This document shows, piece after piece, positions 25,118 to 33,700 of a DNA stretch of 64,000 nt. Below the pieces are notes generated by a model that had not been told where the DNA came from, ran no database searches, and saw nothing but the letters and a program-made list of their open reading frames with translations. The stretch is from CASPLG01 sp965120375 (GTDB taxonomy: Bacteria > Bacillota > Clostridia > Oscillospirales > Acutalibacteraceae): NCBI GenBank assembly GCA_965120375.1, contig CBCPMW010000014.1, forward strand, positions 103,263 to 167,262. The letters run 5' to 3'. Numbering within the stretch: position 1 is the first letter of the stretch; each line of letters starts with the position of its first letter. A program made the translations under genes and the position numbers.

Positions 25118-26845
25118 ATGGCAGAGTATTTATCTCCTGGGGTTTATGTGGAAGAGTTTGATAGTGGACCTACCCCCATGCAAGGAGTAGGGACAAGCAC
25201 TGCAGGGTTTATTGGTTTGGCTGAGAGAGGACCAGTAGGTGGAGCTCCTGTGCTCGTTACTAGTCCTTCGGATTATACTAGAAAATTTGGCGGGCATCTA
25301 CAAGTTAACGAGTTTGGCAACTACAGGTTTATGTCTTATGCTGTTCAGCATTTCTTTGCAAACGGAGGATCTAGAGCATTTATAGCTAGAATAGCTCCGC
25401 CTGATGCTACAATTGCAAAAGGTGTATGCGTTAAGGGTAAAGAGGGAATAATAAATATAGAGGCTAAAAGTCCCGGGGCATGGGGAGACAAGGTTTTAGT
25501 GACTTTTGTTCCATCCAGCGACAGCAGAACGCAGATACTTGAAGCTATGGATAAAGGGGTTTATAGACTCAAAAATGCTATAGGATTCGACGTAGGGGAC
25601 GTTGTTGTTTTAGAAGGGACAGAAAAAGTACAGTACAACGTTATTACAGCAGCTAGAGGAAACACAATCACTTTTGCAAAACCATTTGAAGGTGAAGTTG
25701 TTGACAAGAACATATCCCCAAAAATACTTATAAAAACATGTGAGTTTGATATTACAGTTGAGTGTGATGGGTTAGAAGAAAGATATGAGGGAGTCTCTTT
25801 AAATACTTCATCTCCGTCTTTTATTGAAAAGAAGATGTTAAAGTCTGATCTTGTCAATATTAAGGCTAAACCTCCTAAAGAGCCTGCAGCGCCTATAGAA
25901 GTAGCTAGAAGTGTCTTTGGAGGCGATAAAGCTGCTGAAGAAGTAAAGGCTACATTAAAGGGAGGCTTGAATGGTTCGGCTGCAAGCATTACAGATGCTG
26001 ATTTTATTGGAAAAGACAATGGACCAGGTGAACGAACGGGAATACAGGCCTTTTTAGACAACACAGATGTCAATATTCTGGCAGTTCCCGGAATAACTAG
26101 TGCGAATGTACAGTTGTCACTTGTAGCTCATTGTGAGTTTTTAGCCAGTAGATTTGCGGTTCTTGATATGCCGCTTGAAAACAAAAGTGTTCCCGATGTT
26201 TTAGAATATAGGGATTCTTTCGATAGCGATTACTGCGCGATTTATCATCCGTGGCTAAAAGTATTTGATCCATTAGACAAGAAAGACATCTTTATTCCGC
26301 CTTCGGGTTCAGTTATAGGAATATATGCAAGAAGCGACAATTCAAGGGGAGTACACAAAGCTCCGGCAAACGAAATTGTAGCTAACTGTACTGGACTTTC
26401 TGTTAACTATAGCGTCGGTGAACAAGATCTTTTGAATCCTAAGGGAGTAAATCTTATAAGAAAGTTCCCGGGAGCTGGAATCAGAGTTTGGGGAGCAAGA
26501 ACAGCTTCATCAAAGCCGCTTTGGAAATATGTCAACGTCAGGAGACTCTTCATATACCTTGAAGAATCGATCAAAAGCAACACCAACTGGGTCGTCTTTG
26601 AACCAAATGATGCAGGACTTTGGTCAAGGGTTAAAAGGACAATTGAAATGTTCCTAGAAGGAGTGTGGCGAAGTGGCGGTCTTGTAGGAGGTTCGGCGTC
26701 AGATGCATTTTTCGTTGACATAGGACCAAATACAATGACTAAAGATGACATTGACCTTGGACGACTTATCTGTGTTATAGGTGTTGCGCCTGTCAAACCC
26801 GCAGAATTCGTAATATTTAGAATTACACAAAAAACAGGAGAATAA
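25118..26845 (+). CDS. Contractile tail sheath protein of the injection system
   Basis: The 575-residue protein opens MAEYLSPGVYVEEFDSGP, the hallmark N-terminus of T4 gp18/Afp/PVC-type sheath proteins, and the C-terminal domain has GIRVWGARTASS, WKYVNVRRL and the closing EFVIFRITQK typical of sheath subunits. Sheath polymers surround the inner tube and drive it through a target membrane when they contract. Only one full sheath gene is present, whereas Afp/PVC loci usually carry two or three. It begins the structural gene run 23941-43102, and all following genes are on the same strand with short gaps. Confidence 0.95.
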   Translation: MAEYLSPGVYVEEFDSGPTPMQGVGTSTAGFIGLAERGPVGGAPVLVTSPSDYTRKFGGHLQVNEFGNYRFMSYAVQHFFANGGSRAFIARIAPPDATIAKGVCVKGKEGIINIEAKSPGAWGDKVLVTFVPSSDSRTQILEAMDKGVYRLKNAIGFDVGDVVVLEGTEKVQYNVITAARGNTITFAKPFEGEVVDKNISPKILIKTCEFDITVECDGLEERYEGVSLNTSSPSFIEKKMLKSDLVNIKAKPPKEPAAPIEVARSVFGGDKAAEEVKATLKGGLNGSAASITDADFIGKDNGPGERTGIQAFLDNTDVNILAVPGITSANVQLSLVAHCEFLASRFAVLDMPLENKSVPDVLEYRDSFDSDYCAIYHPWLKVFDPLDKKDIFIPPSGSVIGIYARSDNSRGVHKAPANEIVANCTGLSVNYSVGEQDLLNPKGVNLIRKFPGAGIRVWGARTASSKPLWKYVNVRRLFIYLEESIKSNTNWVVFEPNDAGLWSRVKRTIEMFLEGVWRSGGLVGGSASDAFFVDIGPNTMTKDDIDLGRLICVIGVAPVKPAEFVIFRITQKTGE

Positions 26846-26874
26846 TTTTTCTTAAGAAAGGAGTTTGATTATTT

Positions 26875-27390
26875 ATGGGAGCAGAAGGAATACAGGATTT
26901 AGGTACGGAGGCCTTAACCACGGAAAGTGCCGCTGCCGGGGGACTGCGTAACCCTATACGAGGTTTCAGGTTTACTTGCAGCTTTCAGGGTCTCGGTACT
27001 ACATCCTTTAAAACTGTAGAAGGATTTTCAGCAGAAGTAGAAACAAGTGAATATAGAGAAGGTGGATTTGGTAGACTTACAAAAAGAAAATTACCGGGAC
27101 TTGTGGGCTACGGAGACTTGACTTTAACAAAGGGTTTGTACTCTAATCCACTTTTGTATAACTACTTCAATAGTTATCTGGAAGGTGGAACATTTACCCC
27201 AGTTAATGCTACAATTACCGTTTTTGATAATGCTGGGGAGGCAACTGCAAGTTGGCAAGTTGTAAACGCTTGGCCAAGTAAATATGAATCTGGAGGCCTT
27301 GACTCAACAAGTTCCGACGTTTTGATTGAAACGCTTGTTCTTCAGCACGAAGGAATTTTAAGAGATACAACACCAGTAACGGCAGGATAA
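26875..27390 (+). CDS. Inner tube protein (T4 gp19/Hcp-like)
   Basis: The 171-residue protein has the gp19-type tube fold: FRFTCSFQGL, a central EYREGG segment, LTLTKGLYSNPLLYNYF, and the C-terminal WQVVNAWPSKY ... LIETLVLQHEGI. Compared with ~150-residue Afp1 relatives it has about 20 extra N-terminal residues. It forms the hexameric rings through which cargo passes. AAGAAAGGAG precedes it 30 bp after the sheath. A GC-rich hairpin follows immediately, which may set a higher level for sheath and tube than for later genes. Confidence 0.92.
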   Translation: MGAEGIQDLGTEALTTESAAAGGLRNPIRGFRFTCSFQGLGTTSFKTVEGFSAEVETSEYREGGFGRLTKRKLPGLVGYGDLTLTKGLYSNPLLYNYFNSYLEGGTFTPVNATITVFDNAGEATASWQVVNAWPSKYESGGLDSTSSDVLIETLVLQHEGILRDTTPVTAG

Positions 27391-27410
27391 ATAAACTTAT
27401 GCTCTTTTCT

Positions 27411-27440
27411 GGCCGCCTGAAAATTAATTTAAGGGCGGCC
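27411..27440 (+). promoter_or_regulatory. GC-rich intercistronic hairpin after the tube gene
   Basis: GGCCGCC (27411-27417) pairs with GGCGGCC (27434-27440) around a 16-nt AT loop. There is no following T run, so it is not a classic terminator. It is better seen as an mRNA-processing or stability element between the abundant sheath/tube cistrons and the later genes. Confidence 0.6.
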
Positions 27441-27508
27441 TGAGTGGGGGAGCTAGAGATTTAAAGACACAGAATTTTTTATTAGGGAAAAGGGAGTAGT
27501 GATTGATT

Positions 27509-27880
27509 ATGGCGTCATTTGAGACACAAATAAGTTTTGAGTTACCAAAAGGATATGTAGACAAAAATGGTGAAGTTCATAAATCTGGAATAATGAGACT
27601 TGCGAACGCAGCTGATGAAATAGTTCCTCTTAATGATCCCAGAGTAAAAATGAATGCAGGATATTTAAGTATCCTTTTGCTGGAAAGAGTTATTGTAAAA
27701 CTTGGAAACCTTCCAAACGTCAATGTAGGTGTAATTGAGAACTTATTTACTGCAGACATGGCTTATCTGCAAGATCTTTACCAAAAAATAAATGCAGCGG
27801 AACCACAAGTTGCACATATGAATTGTCCGAACTGTTCGCATAAGTTTGAGGTGACGTTGCCTTTTTTCGGGGAAGCCTAA
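27509..27880 (+). CDS. Tail assembly (chaperone-like) protein with a CxxC motif
   Basis: The 123-residue protein resembles the small tail-assembly protein found after the tube gene in eCIS and similar loci: MASFETQISFELPKGYVDKNG, MRLANAADEIVPL, NAGYLSILLLERVI, and a C-terminal MNCPNCSHKFEVTL with one CxxC pair. Its role is presumed to be tube or tape-measure chaperoning by analogy with phage tail assembly proteins. ATG 27509 is chosen for homolog fit; TTG 27503 lies closer to AGGGAG. Four codons before the stop there is a slippery heptamer from which ribosomes could shift -1 into the next frame (see 27862). Confidence 0.8.
   Translation: MASFETQISFELPKGYVDKNGEVHKSGIMRLANAADEIVPLNDPRVKMNAGYLSILLLERVIVKLGNLPNVNVGVIENLFTADMAYLQDLYQKINAAEPQVAHMNCPNCSHKFEVTLPFFGEA
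27862..27868 (+). promoter_or_regulatory. Candidate -1 ribosomal frameshift site (T TTT TTC)
   Basis: In the zero frame the codons CCT-TTT-TTC-GGG span 27860-27871, so positions 27862-27868 read X-XXY-YYZ as T-TTT-TTC. After a -1 shift both Phe tRNAs would re-pair with TTT. The -1 frame is open from 27850 to 28071 and encodes the DUF6760-like domain. A short GGGGA (27869-27873)/TCCCC (27888-27892) stem begins directly after the heptamer, closer than usual for a stimulator. Confidence 0.6.
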
Positions 27881-28074
27881 AAAGTTATCCCCAAGATACT
27901 TTGTATGAGGAGATTTCTTTTTTGGCTTATTATTTTCACTGGCCGTATACCGAAATAATGAACTTAAGTCACAAAGAGAGAATTAGGTTTTGTAGTGAAA
28001 TATCCAGTATAAACAAAAAAATGAATGAAGAACAAAGTGGTAAAAAACCTAAAAAGAATATATTTGATGTTTAG
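27862..28074 (+). CDS. DUF6760-like injection-system domain without its own start codon
   Basis: The -1 frame translates through SYPQDTLYEEISFLAYYFHW and a helix ending NLSHKERIRFCSEI, which I recognise as the short DUF6760-type protein present in many contractile injection loci. No ATG, GTG or TTG occurs in this frame between the preceding stop (27847) and TTG 27901, and that TTG would cut off the conserved YPxDxLYEE start and has no ribosome site. Production as a -1 frameshift extension of the upstream chaperone (about 188 residues in total) explains this, by analogy with gpG-gpGT of lambda. If frameshifting does not occur, a short protein from TTG 27901 is the alternative. Stop at 28072-28074. 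Confidence 0.65.
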   Translation, partial: FFRGSLKSYPQDTLYEEISFLAYYFHWPYTEIMNLSHKERIRFCSEISSINKKMNEEQSGKKPKKNIFDV

Positions 28075-28118
28075 CTTTTAGGCTTTGATATTTATTTAGA
28101 GAGGAGGCGCTAAGTAAA

Positions 28119-29483
28119 GTGGGAAATAACTGGACTAGTGATTCCGTAACTCCTTCTGGTAATTTATCCTTAAATTTTAAATATGAAGTTACTTTAGGTG
28201 GTAAAAAATTTGGATTTGCTAGTGTAGAGGGGATAAAAACATCTAGAAGTTTTGAGTTTTATGAAGAAGGTGGAGTTAATGATCATAAAATTCATGTAGG
28301 CAAACCACAAGATGATGTTTTTGAGCTTGTTTTTACGAGGGGACTTATGATTAAAACTTCCACAGCTTTAGCTGACGCAGCAATGCAAACAGCAGCAAGT
28401 GCCTGCTCAAATAATTCCGTTAGAAAGGCTGCTTTAACTGCTGCGGCTCTATTAAGTTCTCAGACAGTTCTTGAAGTTGGACCTGCAGTTGGAACCATAA
28501 TAGTATATTCTACTCTCAAAAGGAATAAAGTTATCGGGAAATATTCATTCTTATCACTAGGAGTGAAAGACTGGACCCTTAGTGGTTTAGATGCTAAAGG
28601 ATCAGAGGTTTTGATAGAGACTTTTACTGTTTTGCATACGGGAATTACAAGAGTTTCTCTCAGTTCAGATTCAGATACCTCCATCGAAGCAAGGCATGTT
28701 ATTGCGGCTGCAGATCCAAGGGATGCTGCTGCTGAAACTGCAGCTTTAATGGAAGAACAAAGAAGAGCAAATGCTGAATTAGCGGCTAAAGTTTCAGAAA
28801 GTTTGCAAAGTATGGGCGACAAACTAAAGGAAGAAAAAGAGAAAAAAGATGCTATGGACCAAGCTAATGCTGAAATTGCACAGTCAGTTTCCGAACAGCT
28901 TGAAGCTATGCGTGAAAAAATGGAAGAAGAGTATGAAAATGCACAAAAATTAAATGAAGAGTGGCAAAAACTTCGGGAAGAAGGGATTAAAAAAACAGAA
29001 GAAATGAGAGAGATAGCGAAAGAAAAAGCTAAAGAGTACCAGAAAAAAAGTAAAGAACTCACGGACGCAATAATAAAGGCTGAAGAAGCAAATTTAGAGA
29101 AAATACGGGAATATTCAAAAGAACTTGCTAAAACGACGAGTAAAGCTTCAGAAATGGCGAAAAAAAGTGCAGATAAACTCGCTCTAGAAGTTAATAAATT
29201 TAGAGAAGCAAAGCGACAAAATGCAGAAGCTTTAGCTAAAGAGACGGAGGAAATGGAGAAGGCTAAACTTGAAGCAATAAAAGCTATGGAACTTTCTCGC
29301 GCTATGGCACAGGCTTCAAGAGACGCTGCAAAAGAACTTCAGGCAAAAAATTGGGAAGAAACTAAACAGAAAAATTTAGAAGAAGCTAAGAAAGCAACTG
29401 AAGAAATGACAAATGCAGCGGAAGAATCGGCTGCCGAAGCAGAGAATTCTGCAGATGCTACTGAGAGTATGGTTGCTGACTAA
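28119..29483 (+). CDS. Second tube/tube-initiator protein with long coiled-coil tail
   Basis: The first ~190 residues follow the gp19-type tube fold: LNFKYEVTLGGKKFGFASVEG, SFEFYEEGG, a VFTRGL strand, VKDWTLSGLDAKGSEVLIETF and a final VLHTGITRV. This is the position of the Afp5/Pvc5-like tube initiator. Unlike those ~150-residue proteins it continues with about 250 residues of almost pure Ala/Glu/Lys helix (about 205-454), a long coiled coil without Pro. The extra helix could fill the tube lumen, act as a second ruler or bind cargo; all are inference. GTG start 11 nt after GAGGAGG. Confidence 0.8.
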   Translation: MGNNWTSDSVTPSGNLSLNFKYEVTLGGKKFGFASVEGIKTSRSFEFYEEGGVNDHKIHVGKPQDDVFELVFTRGLMIKTSTALADAAMQTAASACSNNSVRKAALTAAALLSSQTVLEVGPAVGTIIVYSTLKRNKVIGKYSFLSLGVKDWTLSGLDAKGSEVLIETFTVLHTGITRVSLSSDSDTSIEARHVIAAADPRDAAAETAALMEEQRRANAELAAKVSESLQSMGDKLKEEKEKKDAMDQANAEIAQSVSEQLEAMREKMEEEYENAQKLNEEWQKLREEGIKKTEEMREIAKEKAKEYQKKSKELTDAIIKAEEANLEKIREYSKELAKTTSKASEMAKKSADKLALEVNKFREAKRQNAEALAKETEEMEKAKLEAIKAMELSRAMAQASRDAAKELQAKNWEETKQKNLEEAKKATEEMTNAAEESAAEAENSADATESMVAD

Positions 29484-29505
29484 AAAGTAGATTCGGGGGA
29501 TTTAA

Positions 29506-32385
29506 ATGGGGGATATTAAAGTAACAAAGGGTCTTAACTCTTTTTTGGGAACGCCTAATTATATGACTCTTACAAATAAAAACAGCAGTTTTTGTGCTAA
29601 GTTTTTGAAAAAGCATTCTATGGCTGTAACCGTAGATAATGAAACTCAAACTAGTGCAAAAAGGTCCCTTGTTTACGATTTTTCCCGGAAAAGAGATCTA
29701 GATGAAGATGTTCTGCAAAGAATAATAGATCTTCTTTTACAGCTGCGTGCTTCTGGTAGCGATCAAAATGTTTTAATTCAAAATAATACGGTAATTCGCC
29801 AGCAGATACTAAATCAGCTTAAAAATGAACTTACAAATGTAAGAAATCATCTTACAAGTGGCCAAGTCCAAAAGCTTGAAGTTGCTTCAAATAATGTTTT
29901 TGACGAAAAAACTATAAATGATATCTTAAAGTCGCTCCTAGAAGAATCAAAAAAAAAATTAAGTGACAAAGAAAAACAAAAACGATTTTTAGGTCAGAAA
30001 GATCCGGATGGAAGCTTAAATCTTTTTAGAGAAAGATCTAAAATATATACTAAATTTATAAACTTAAAGGAAAAATATAGAGATATAATAAATACCGTTT
30101 CTCAGAAAGAATTTTTAAGTAGAGCTTTTGTAGAGAGACGGCTTGTTGGTATTTTAAGACAAACTCAAGAAAGAAAACATGACGAAGATTTAGGCTTTGA
30201 AAAATTAGAAAAAGAAAAGCCAGAGCAAATTTTAGAAAAGGATTTGCTCTACAGATCAGTTTTTGTAAAAAATGAGGACTTAAATGAAACTTATAGAGAA
30301 AAAACTATAATAGATAAATACACAGAAATTTTTAAGAGAACAAATAAATTAGTTAGCTTTGGGACATATCTAGAAAGCAGAAATTTTGGGAATATAATAA
30401 AAAATAGTATAGAGGATAAATACCAAAAATTTAATGAAAATTTTGAAAGTACAGTTTTATCAAATAGGACTATAAAGAAGCTAAAGTTTATAAATTTTAC
30501 TAGGTTTAAAGAAGAGATAGAAGAGAAAATAGATTTAGTGTCAAGGGTAGATACTCTTGAAGAAAAAACGAAAATCTTAAAAAGAAAAACAGACGAAGAG
30601 TTAAATTTAATTAAAAGTGATAAACAAAATATTTTTGATGAAACACTAACTCGTAAAAAGGTATTAAAAGACTACCAAAAATACATTTCTAAGACGATTT
30701 CAGAAAAAGAAATAGAAAAAATTTTAGAAAACCAGAAACTTCAAATACAGAAAACCAAAAGACAAGATAAAGTTACAGAAAAAAGTTCTATTTTAGAAAA
30801 AGTCCAAAAAATCAGTTCATATTTGTCAGAAAAAGTACTTGATAAAAATTTAGAATTAAATAATTTATATGTGGAAAATCTGAAAAAAACAAACTTGGAT
30901 TTTCAAAAAACCATATCTGAAAAATATGAATTGGAAAACATAAATTCTTACGATAAATTGATTTTAGAAAGAAAAATAAACCATAAAAAATTAGTAAATA
31001 GGATACTGGAAAACAATTTCAAACTGCAAGATATAGAGACTTATTTTCAAGATAAAAGAGAAATAGTAGACTTAATTCCTAAAGTTCAAACTGTAAATAA
31101 AGTTTTTAAGGACCAGACTTTTGAAAAATTTTTTAATGAATATAAAGAATATCGTAGTAAAACGGTAAATAAACACACCAGAGGTTTAGAAAAAAAAGAA
31201 AAATTAATCGAAAAAACAAAAATAATAGATTTATACAGTTTATTAAAGAAATATAATATATTTAGAGAATTTATAAAAGAAAAAAATAAAATAAGTAGCC
31301 AGACAGAAAAATTTTTATATGAAGACAAGACTTTTTTAAATCAAACAGAACTTTTAAATAGAGAAAATGTTATCCATAGAAAACAGAGTACTTTTGATGA
31401 AATTATAAAAGGTATAGATAGAACATATGAAAATGAAATAGTTTCCATATTTGATAAGAAATATATCGGTAAAGTTTATAGTAAAATCAAGGACAAAGAA
31501 ACTAAGATTTCCGACATAGAAAGTAGACAGGAAACAATATTAAAAAATATAAGTAACAAACAAACTTTTATTGAAGATATAGTAAACAAGTCTTATAAAA
31601 AGGAAGACATAGATAGAAATATTGAAAGAATAAAAAATATTATAGTAAGAAAAGAAGGGAACATATTTTACACAAATTTGTCAAATAAATTTAGAAAAAC
31701 TATAACTGGGGAAATAGAACAAATTGCAAAAGCTGTCAAGTCAAGGCGCATTATGAGATCAGTTATAGATGAAAATGTGTTAGGGAATTTAATAAAGAAA
31801 AGTCTGAAAATTTACAAAAAACCAAATATTGTAGATGAGAAATTAAAAAATATTCTGGAAATAGATAATTTTACATTCAAAAGAAAATTTTTATCTTTGC
31901 CAGATATTGTAAACAAGTCAACTGAAGAGTTAATAAATCAGAAAAATTTATATAGACAAGTAGAAGAGACTGAAAAATCTTATTTTAACAATTTACAAGA
32001 AAGTTTGAGAGAAAAAATCTTACTAAATCGTAAAAAAATCTCTAACATAGAAAATTTTTATAGGGAAATAGAAAGAGAAAAAGTAGTTCATAAAAACCCG
32101 ATAAGTATGGAGGTGATACGCGAAAAACTCGGTGGAAAAACTGAAAAACAGCAAAAAGTTACTACCAGGAAAGAAATTGAGAAAAAATCACCTCCGATTT
32201 ACAACTATACAAGACCTGGAATTACTGTAGAAAGAGATAAAGAGACAGGGCTTAGCAAAAAGGAAATTTTAGATTTGATAAAGTCAAATATGGTAAGAAT
32301 AGATATTGATTCTATATCAGAAAAAGTACTCGAAAAAGTGGAAGATGAAATGTTATCAAAAAGAAGAAGGAGTGGATTAATATAA
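29506..32385 (+). CDS. Long Lys/Glu-rich helical protein, putative tape measure
   Basis: The 959-residue protein has extreme Lys, Glu, Ile and Asn content and heptad-like patterns through most of its length. Repeated short phrases such as DKxTFxxQTE and ILEKVQKISS occur, but no enzymatic motif. It sits between the second tube protein and the gp27-like hub, where a length-determining protein would be expected. Phage tape measures average about 0.15 nm per residue, so an all-helical 959-residue rod would suit a sheath in the 100-150 nm range (arithmetic inference). No transmembrane pair or peptidase domain is evident. Alternatively it could be a cargo-loading scaffold. Confidence 0.5.
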   Translation: MGDIKVTKGLNSFLGTPNYMTLTNKNSSFCAKFLKKHSMAVTVDNETQTSAKRSLVYDFSRKRDLDEDVLQRIIDLLLQLRASGSDQNVLIQNNTVIRQQILNQLKNELTNVRNHLTSGQVQKLEVASNNVFDEKTINDILKSLLEESKKKLSDKEKQKRFLGQKDPDGSLNLFRERSKIYTKFINLKEKYRDIINTVSQKEFLSRAFVERRLVGILRQTQERKHDEDLGFEKLEKEKPEQILEKDLLYRSVFVKNEDLNETYREKTIIDKYTEIFKRTNKLVSFGTYLESRNFGNIIKNSIEDKYQKFNENFESTVLSNRTIKKLKFINFTRFKEEIEEKIDLVSRVDTLEEKTKILKRKTDEELNLIKSDKQNIFDETLTRKKVLKDYQKYISKTISEKEIEKILENQKLQIQKTKRQDKVTEKSSILEKVQKISSYLSEKVLDKNLELNNLYVENLKKTNLDFQKTISEKYELENINSYDKLILERKINHKKLVNRILENNFKLQDIETYFQDKREIVDLIPKVQTVNKVFKDQTFEKFFNEYKEYRSKTVNKHTRGLEKKEKLIEKTKIIDLYSLLKKYNIFREFIKEKNKISSQTEKFLYEDKTFLNQTELLNRENVIHRKQSTFDEIIKGIDRTYENEIVSIFDKKYIGKVYSKIKDKETKISDIESRQETILKNISNKQTFIEDIVNKSYKKEDIDRNIERIKNIIVRKEGNIFYTNLSNKFRKTITGEIEQIAKAVKSRRIMRSVIDENVLGNLIKKSLKIYKKPNIVDEKLKNILEIDNFTFKRKFLSLPDIVNKSTEELINQKNLYRQVEETEKSYFNNLQESLREKILLNRKKISNIENFYREIEREKVVHKNPISMEVIREKLGGKTEKQQKVTTRKEIEKKSPPIYNYTRPGITVERDKETGLSKKEILDLIKSNMVRIDIDSISEKVLEKVEDEMLSKRRRSGLI

Positions 32386-32430
32386 ATTGTGAATTATTGA
32401 TTGGTTAAAAAAAATTAATCACAAAATGTA

Positions 32431-32459
32431 TTTATATTTTTTGAAAAAAATTGTATAAT
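32431..32459 (+). promoter_or_regulatory. Possible internal promoter before the hub/baseplate genes
   Basis: A perfect TATAAT (32454-32459) has TTTATA 17 nt upstream as a weak -35. It follows a 9-bp AT-rich stem (32398-32421), and the gap of about 150 bp is the longest between structural genes from the second tube gene to the baseplate genes. It could give separate expression of baseplate genes. Confidence 0.35.
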
Positions 32460-32474
32460 TAGAGGTAATTTAAA

Positions 32475-32537
32475 ATGGAGCGTATAAATATATCAATATT
32501 TTTACTAAGTTGGTATAGGATGTGTAAAAATTGGTGA
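32475..32537 (+). CDS. 20-residue leader peptide coupled to the hub gene
   Basis: An ATG at 32475, 7 nt after AGAGGTAA, opens a 20-codon frame (MERINISIFLLSWYRMCKNW) whose TGA stop (32535-32537) overlaps the GTG at 32534 (GTGA) of the hub gene. The hub start itself has only a weak AGGA site, so translation may depend on ribosomes finishing this peptide. It is too short to be recognised by composition, so its support is purely signal arrangement. Confidence 0.4.
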   Translation: MERINISIFLLSWYRMCKNW

Positions 32538-33676
32538 GTATTGAAAGTGCGTATAATTCGTATAACATAGGAATGCCGTGTGCAACAATTAAAATAGGGA
32601 CGGAAACAGAATGGGAAAATAAAGACGATTTAACCATAGAAAGTGTAGAAATCTCGTCAAGCATAGAAAATGAGTCAAGTACATGCAAAATTACCTTAGA
32701 AAGACTTCAAGTTGACTATTCGGAAAAAGGAGTTTTAACTGCTGGTAATGAGACTGATGTGGTTAAGCAAGGAGAAAAAATAACAGTTAAACTTGGGTAT
32801 TATAATAGCAGTGGAACCAGGAAAGTTTCCGAGGCTTTTGTGGGATTTATAGCAAGTGTCCAGCTAGAATATGCAGGTGAAGGTGTTTGTGTAGTACTAG
32901 AATGCTTAGATGCTAAGATGTGGATGATGGCAGGTAGAAAATCTGATCTTAAAAAAGGAGAAAAATACTCAGATATTATTAAGTCAGTTATAACAACTTC
33001 ATACAGCAGTCAGGTTGGAACGGTTACTGTAAAAATAAGTCAGGAACCGACATTAAGTCGTCCTATATATCAAAATGATGAAAGCGATTATCAGTTTTTA
33101 TGTCGTTTAGCAGAGGAGACTGGATGTTTGTTTTTTATGGATCTGGGGGAAGTAAATTTTATAAGTGTAGGTAATTGTGGTGGAAGCGATTCATTAAAAC
33201 TTCTTCCTTGTCAATATTTAAGAAGTATTAGTTGGACATCAGATGTTTTAGGTATGTCTAAACAAGTTAAAGCAAGTGGAGTTAATATAACGAATCAGGA
33301 GACGGAAGTAGAGTCAAAAGGAATTACATCAAATACATCAAATATTGGATCAGGAAGTGTCCCAAGTAAAATAACAAAAAATGTCGGAAGTAGTACAGCA
33401 AAAGTTAAACAATTATTAAACATAACAACTGCCGCTCACGCTAGCTTTGCGGCGCAAGCAGCTTTTACTAGGCAATCCATTAATTTTATTAAATGTGTAG
33501 CCACAATATACGGTTATGCGGAGCTTAGTCTTGGGATGAAAGTTGAAGTTACAAATTACGGTACCAATTTAAATAATAAATATATTCTCAAAGGAATTGA
33601 ACATAAATATAAAGCCAAAAATTCAAGTTTTATGACAGATTTAGTGCTTGCGACAGATGTTTGTAGCAGTAGTTAG
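32534..33676 (+). CDS. Baseplate hub protein (gpD / gp27-like, VgrG N-terminal part)
   Basis: The ~380-residue protein matches the phage late-control D / gp27 hub fold: an opening IGTETEWENKDDLTIESVEISSS strand set, a KLGYY barrel strand, FVGFIASVQLEY, then YSDIIKSVITT, and the strongly typical RPIYQNDESDYQFLCRLAEETGC. Trimers of this protein join tube to spike. GTG 32534 is coupled to an upstream leader stop; TTG 32531 is the alternative. The spike domain is encoded separately in the next gene, as in phage P2 and Afp7/8-like layouts rather than fused VgrG. Confidence 0.88.
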   Translation: MSIESAYNSYNIGMPCATIKIGTETEWENKDDLTIESVEISSSIENESSTCKITLERLQVDYSEKGVLTAGNETDVVKQGEKITVKLGYYNSSGTRKVSEAFVGFIASVQLEYAGEGVCVVLECLDAKMWMMAGRKSDLKKGEKYSDIIKSVITTSYSSQVGTVTVKISQEPTLSRPIYQNDESDYQFLCRLAEETGCLFFMDLGEVNFISVGNCGGSDSLKLLPCQYLRSISWTSDVLGMSKQVKASGVNITNQETEVESKGITSNTSNIGSGSVPSKITKNVGSSTAKVKQLLNITTAAHASFAAQAAFTRQSINFIKCVATIYGYAELSLGMKVEVTNYGTNLNNKYILKGIEHKYKAKNSSFMTDLVLATDVCSSS

Positions 33677-33700
33677 CAATAGCCAAAGGGGTGATTTAAT

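Noticed and set aside
28460..29062. Minus-strand 200-codon frame opposite the second tube gene
   Set aside because: It is a shadow of the Ala/Glu-rich coiled coil and has no ribosome site or recognisable content.
32398..32421. Terminator after the putative tape-measure gene
   Set aside because: The stem is almost pure A+T with no T run. It is retained only as context for the possible internal promoter.
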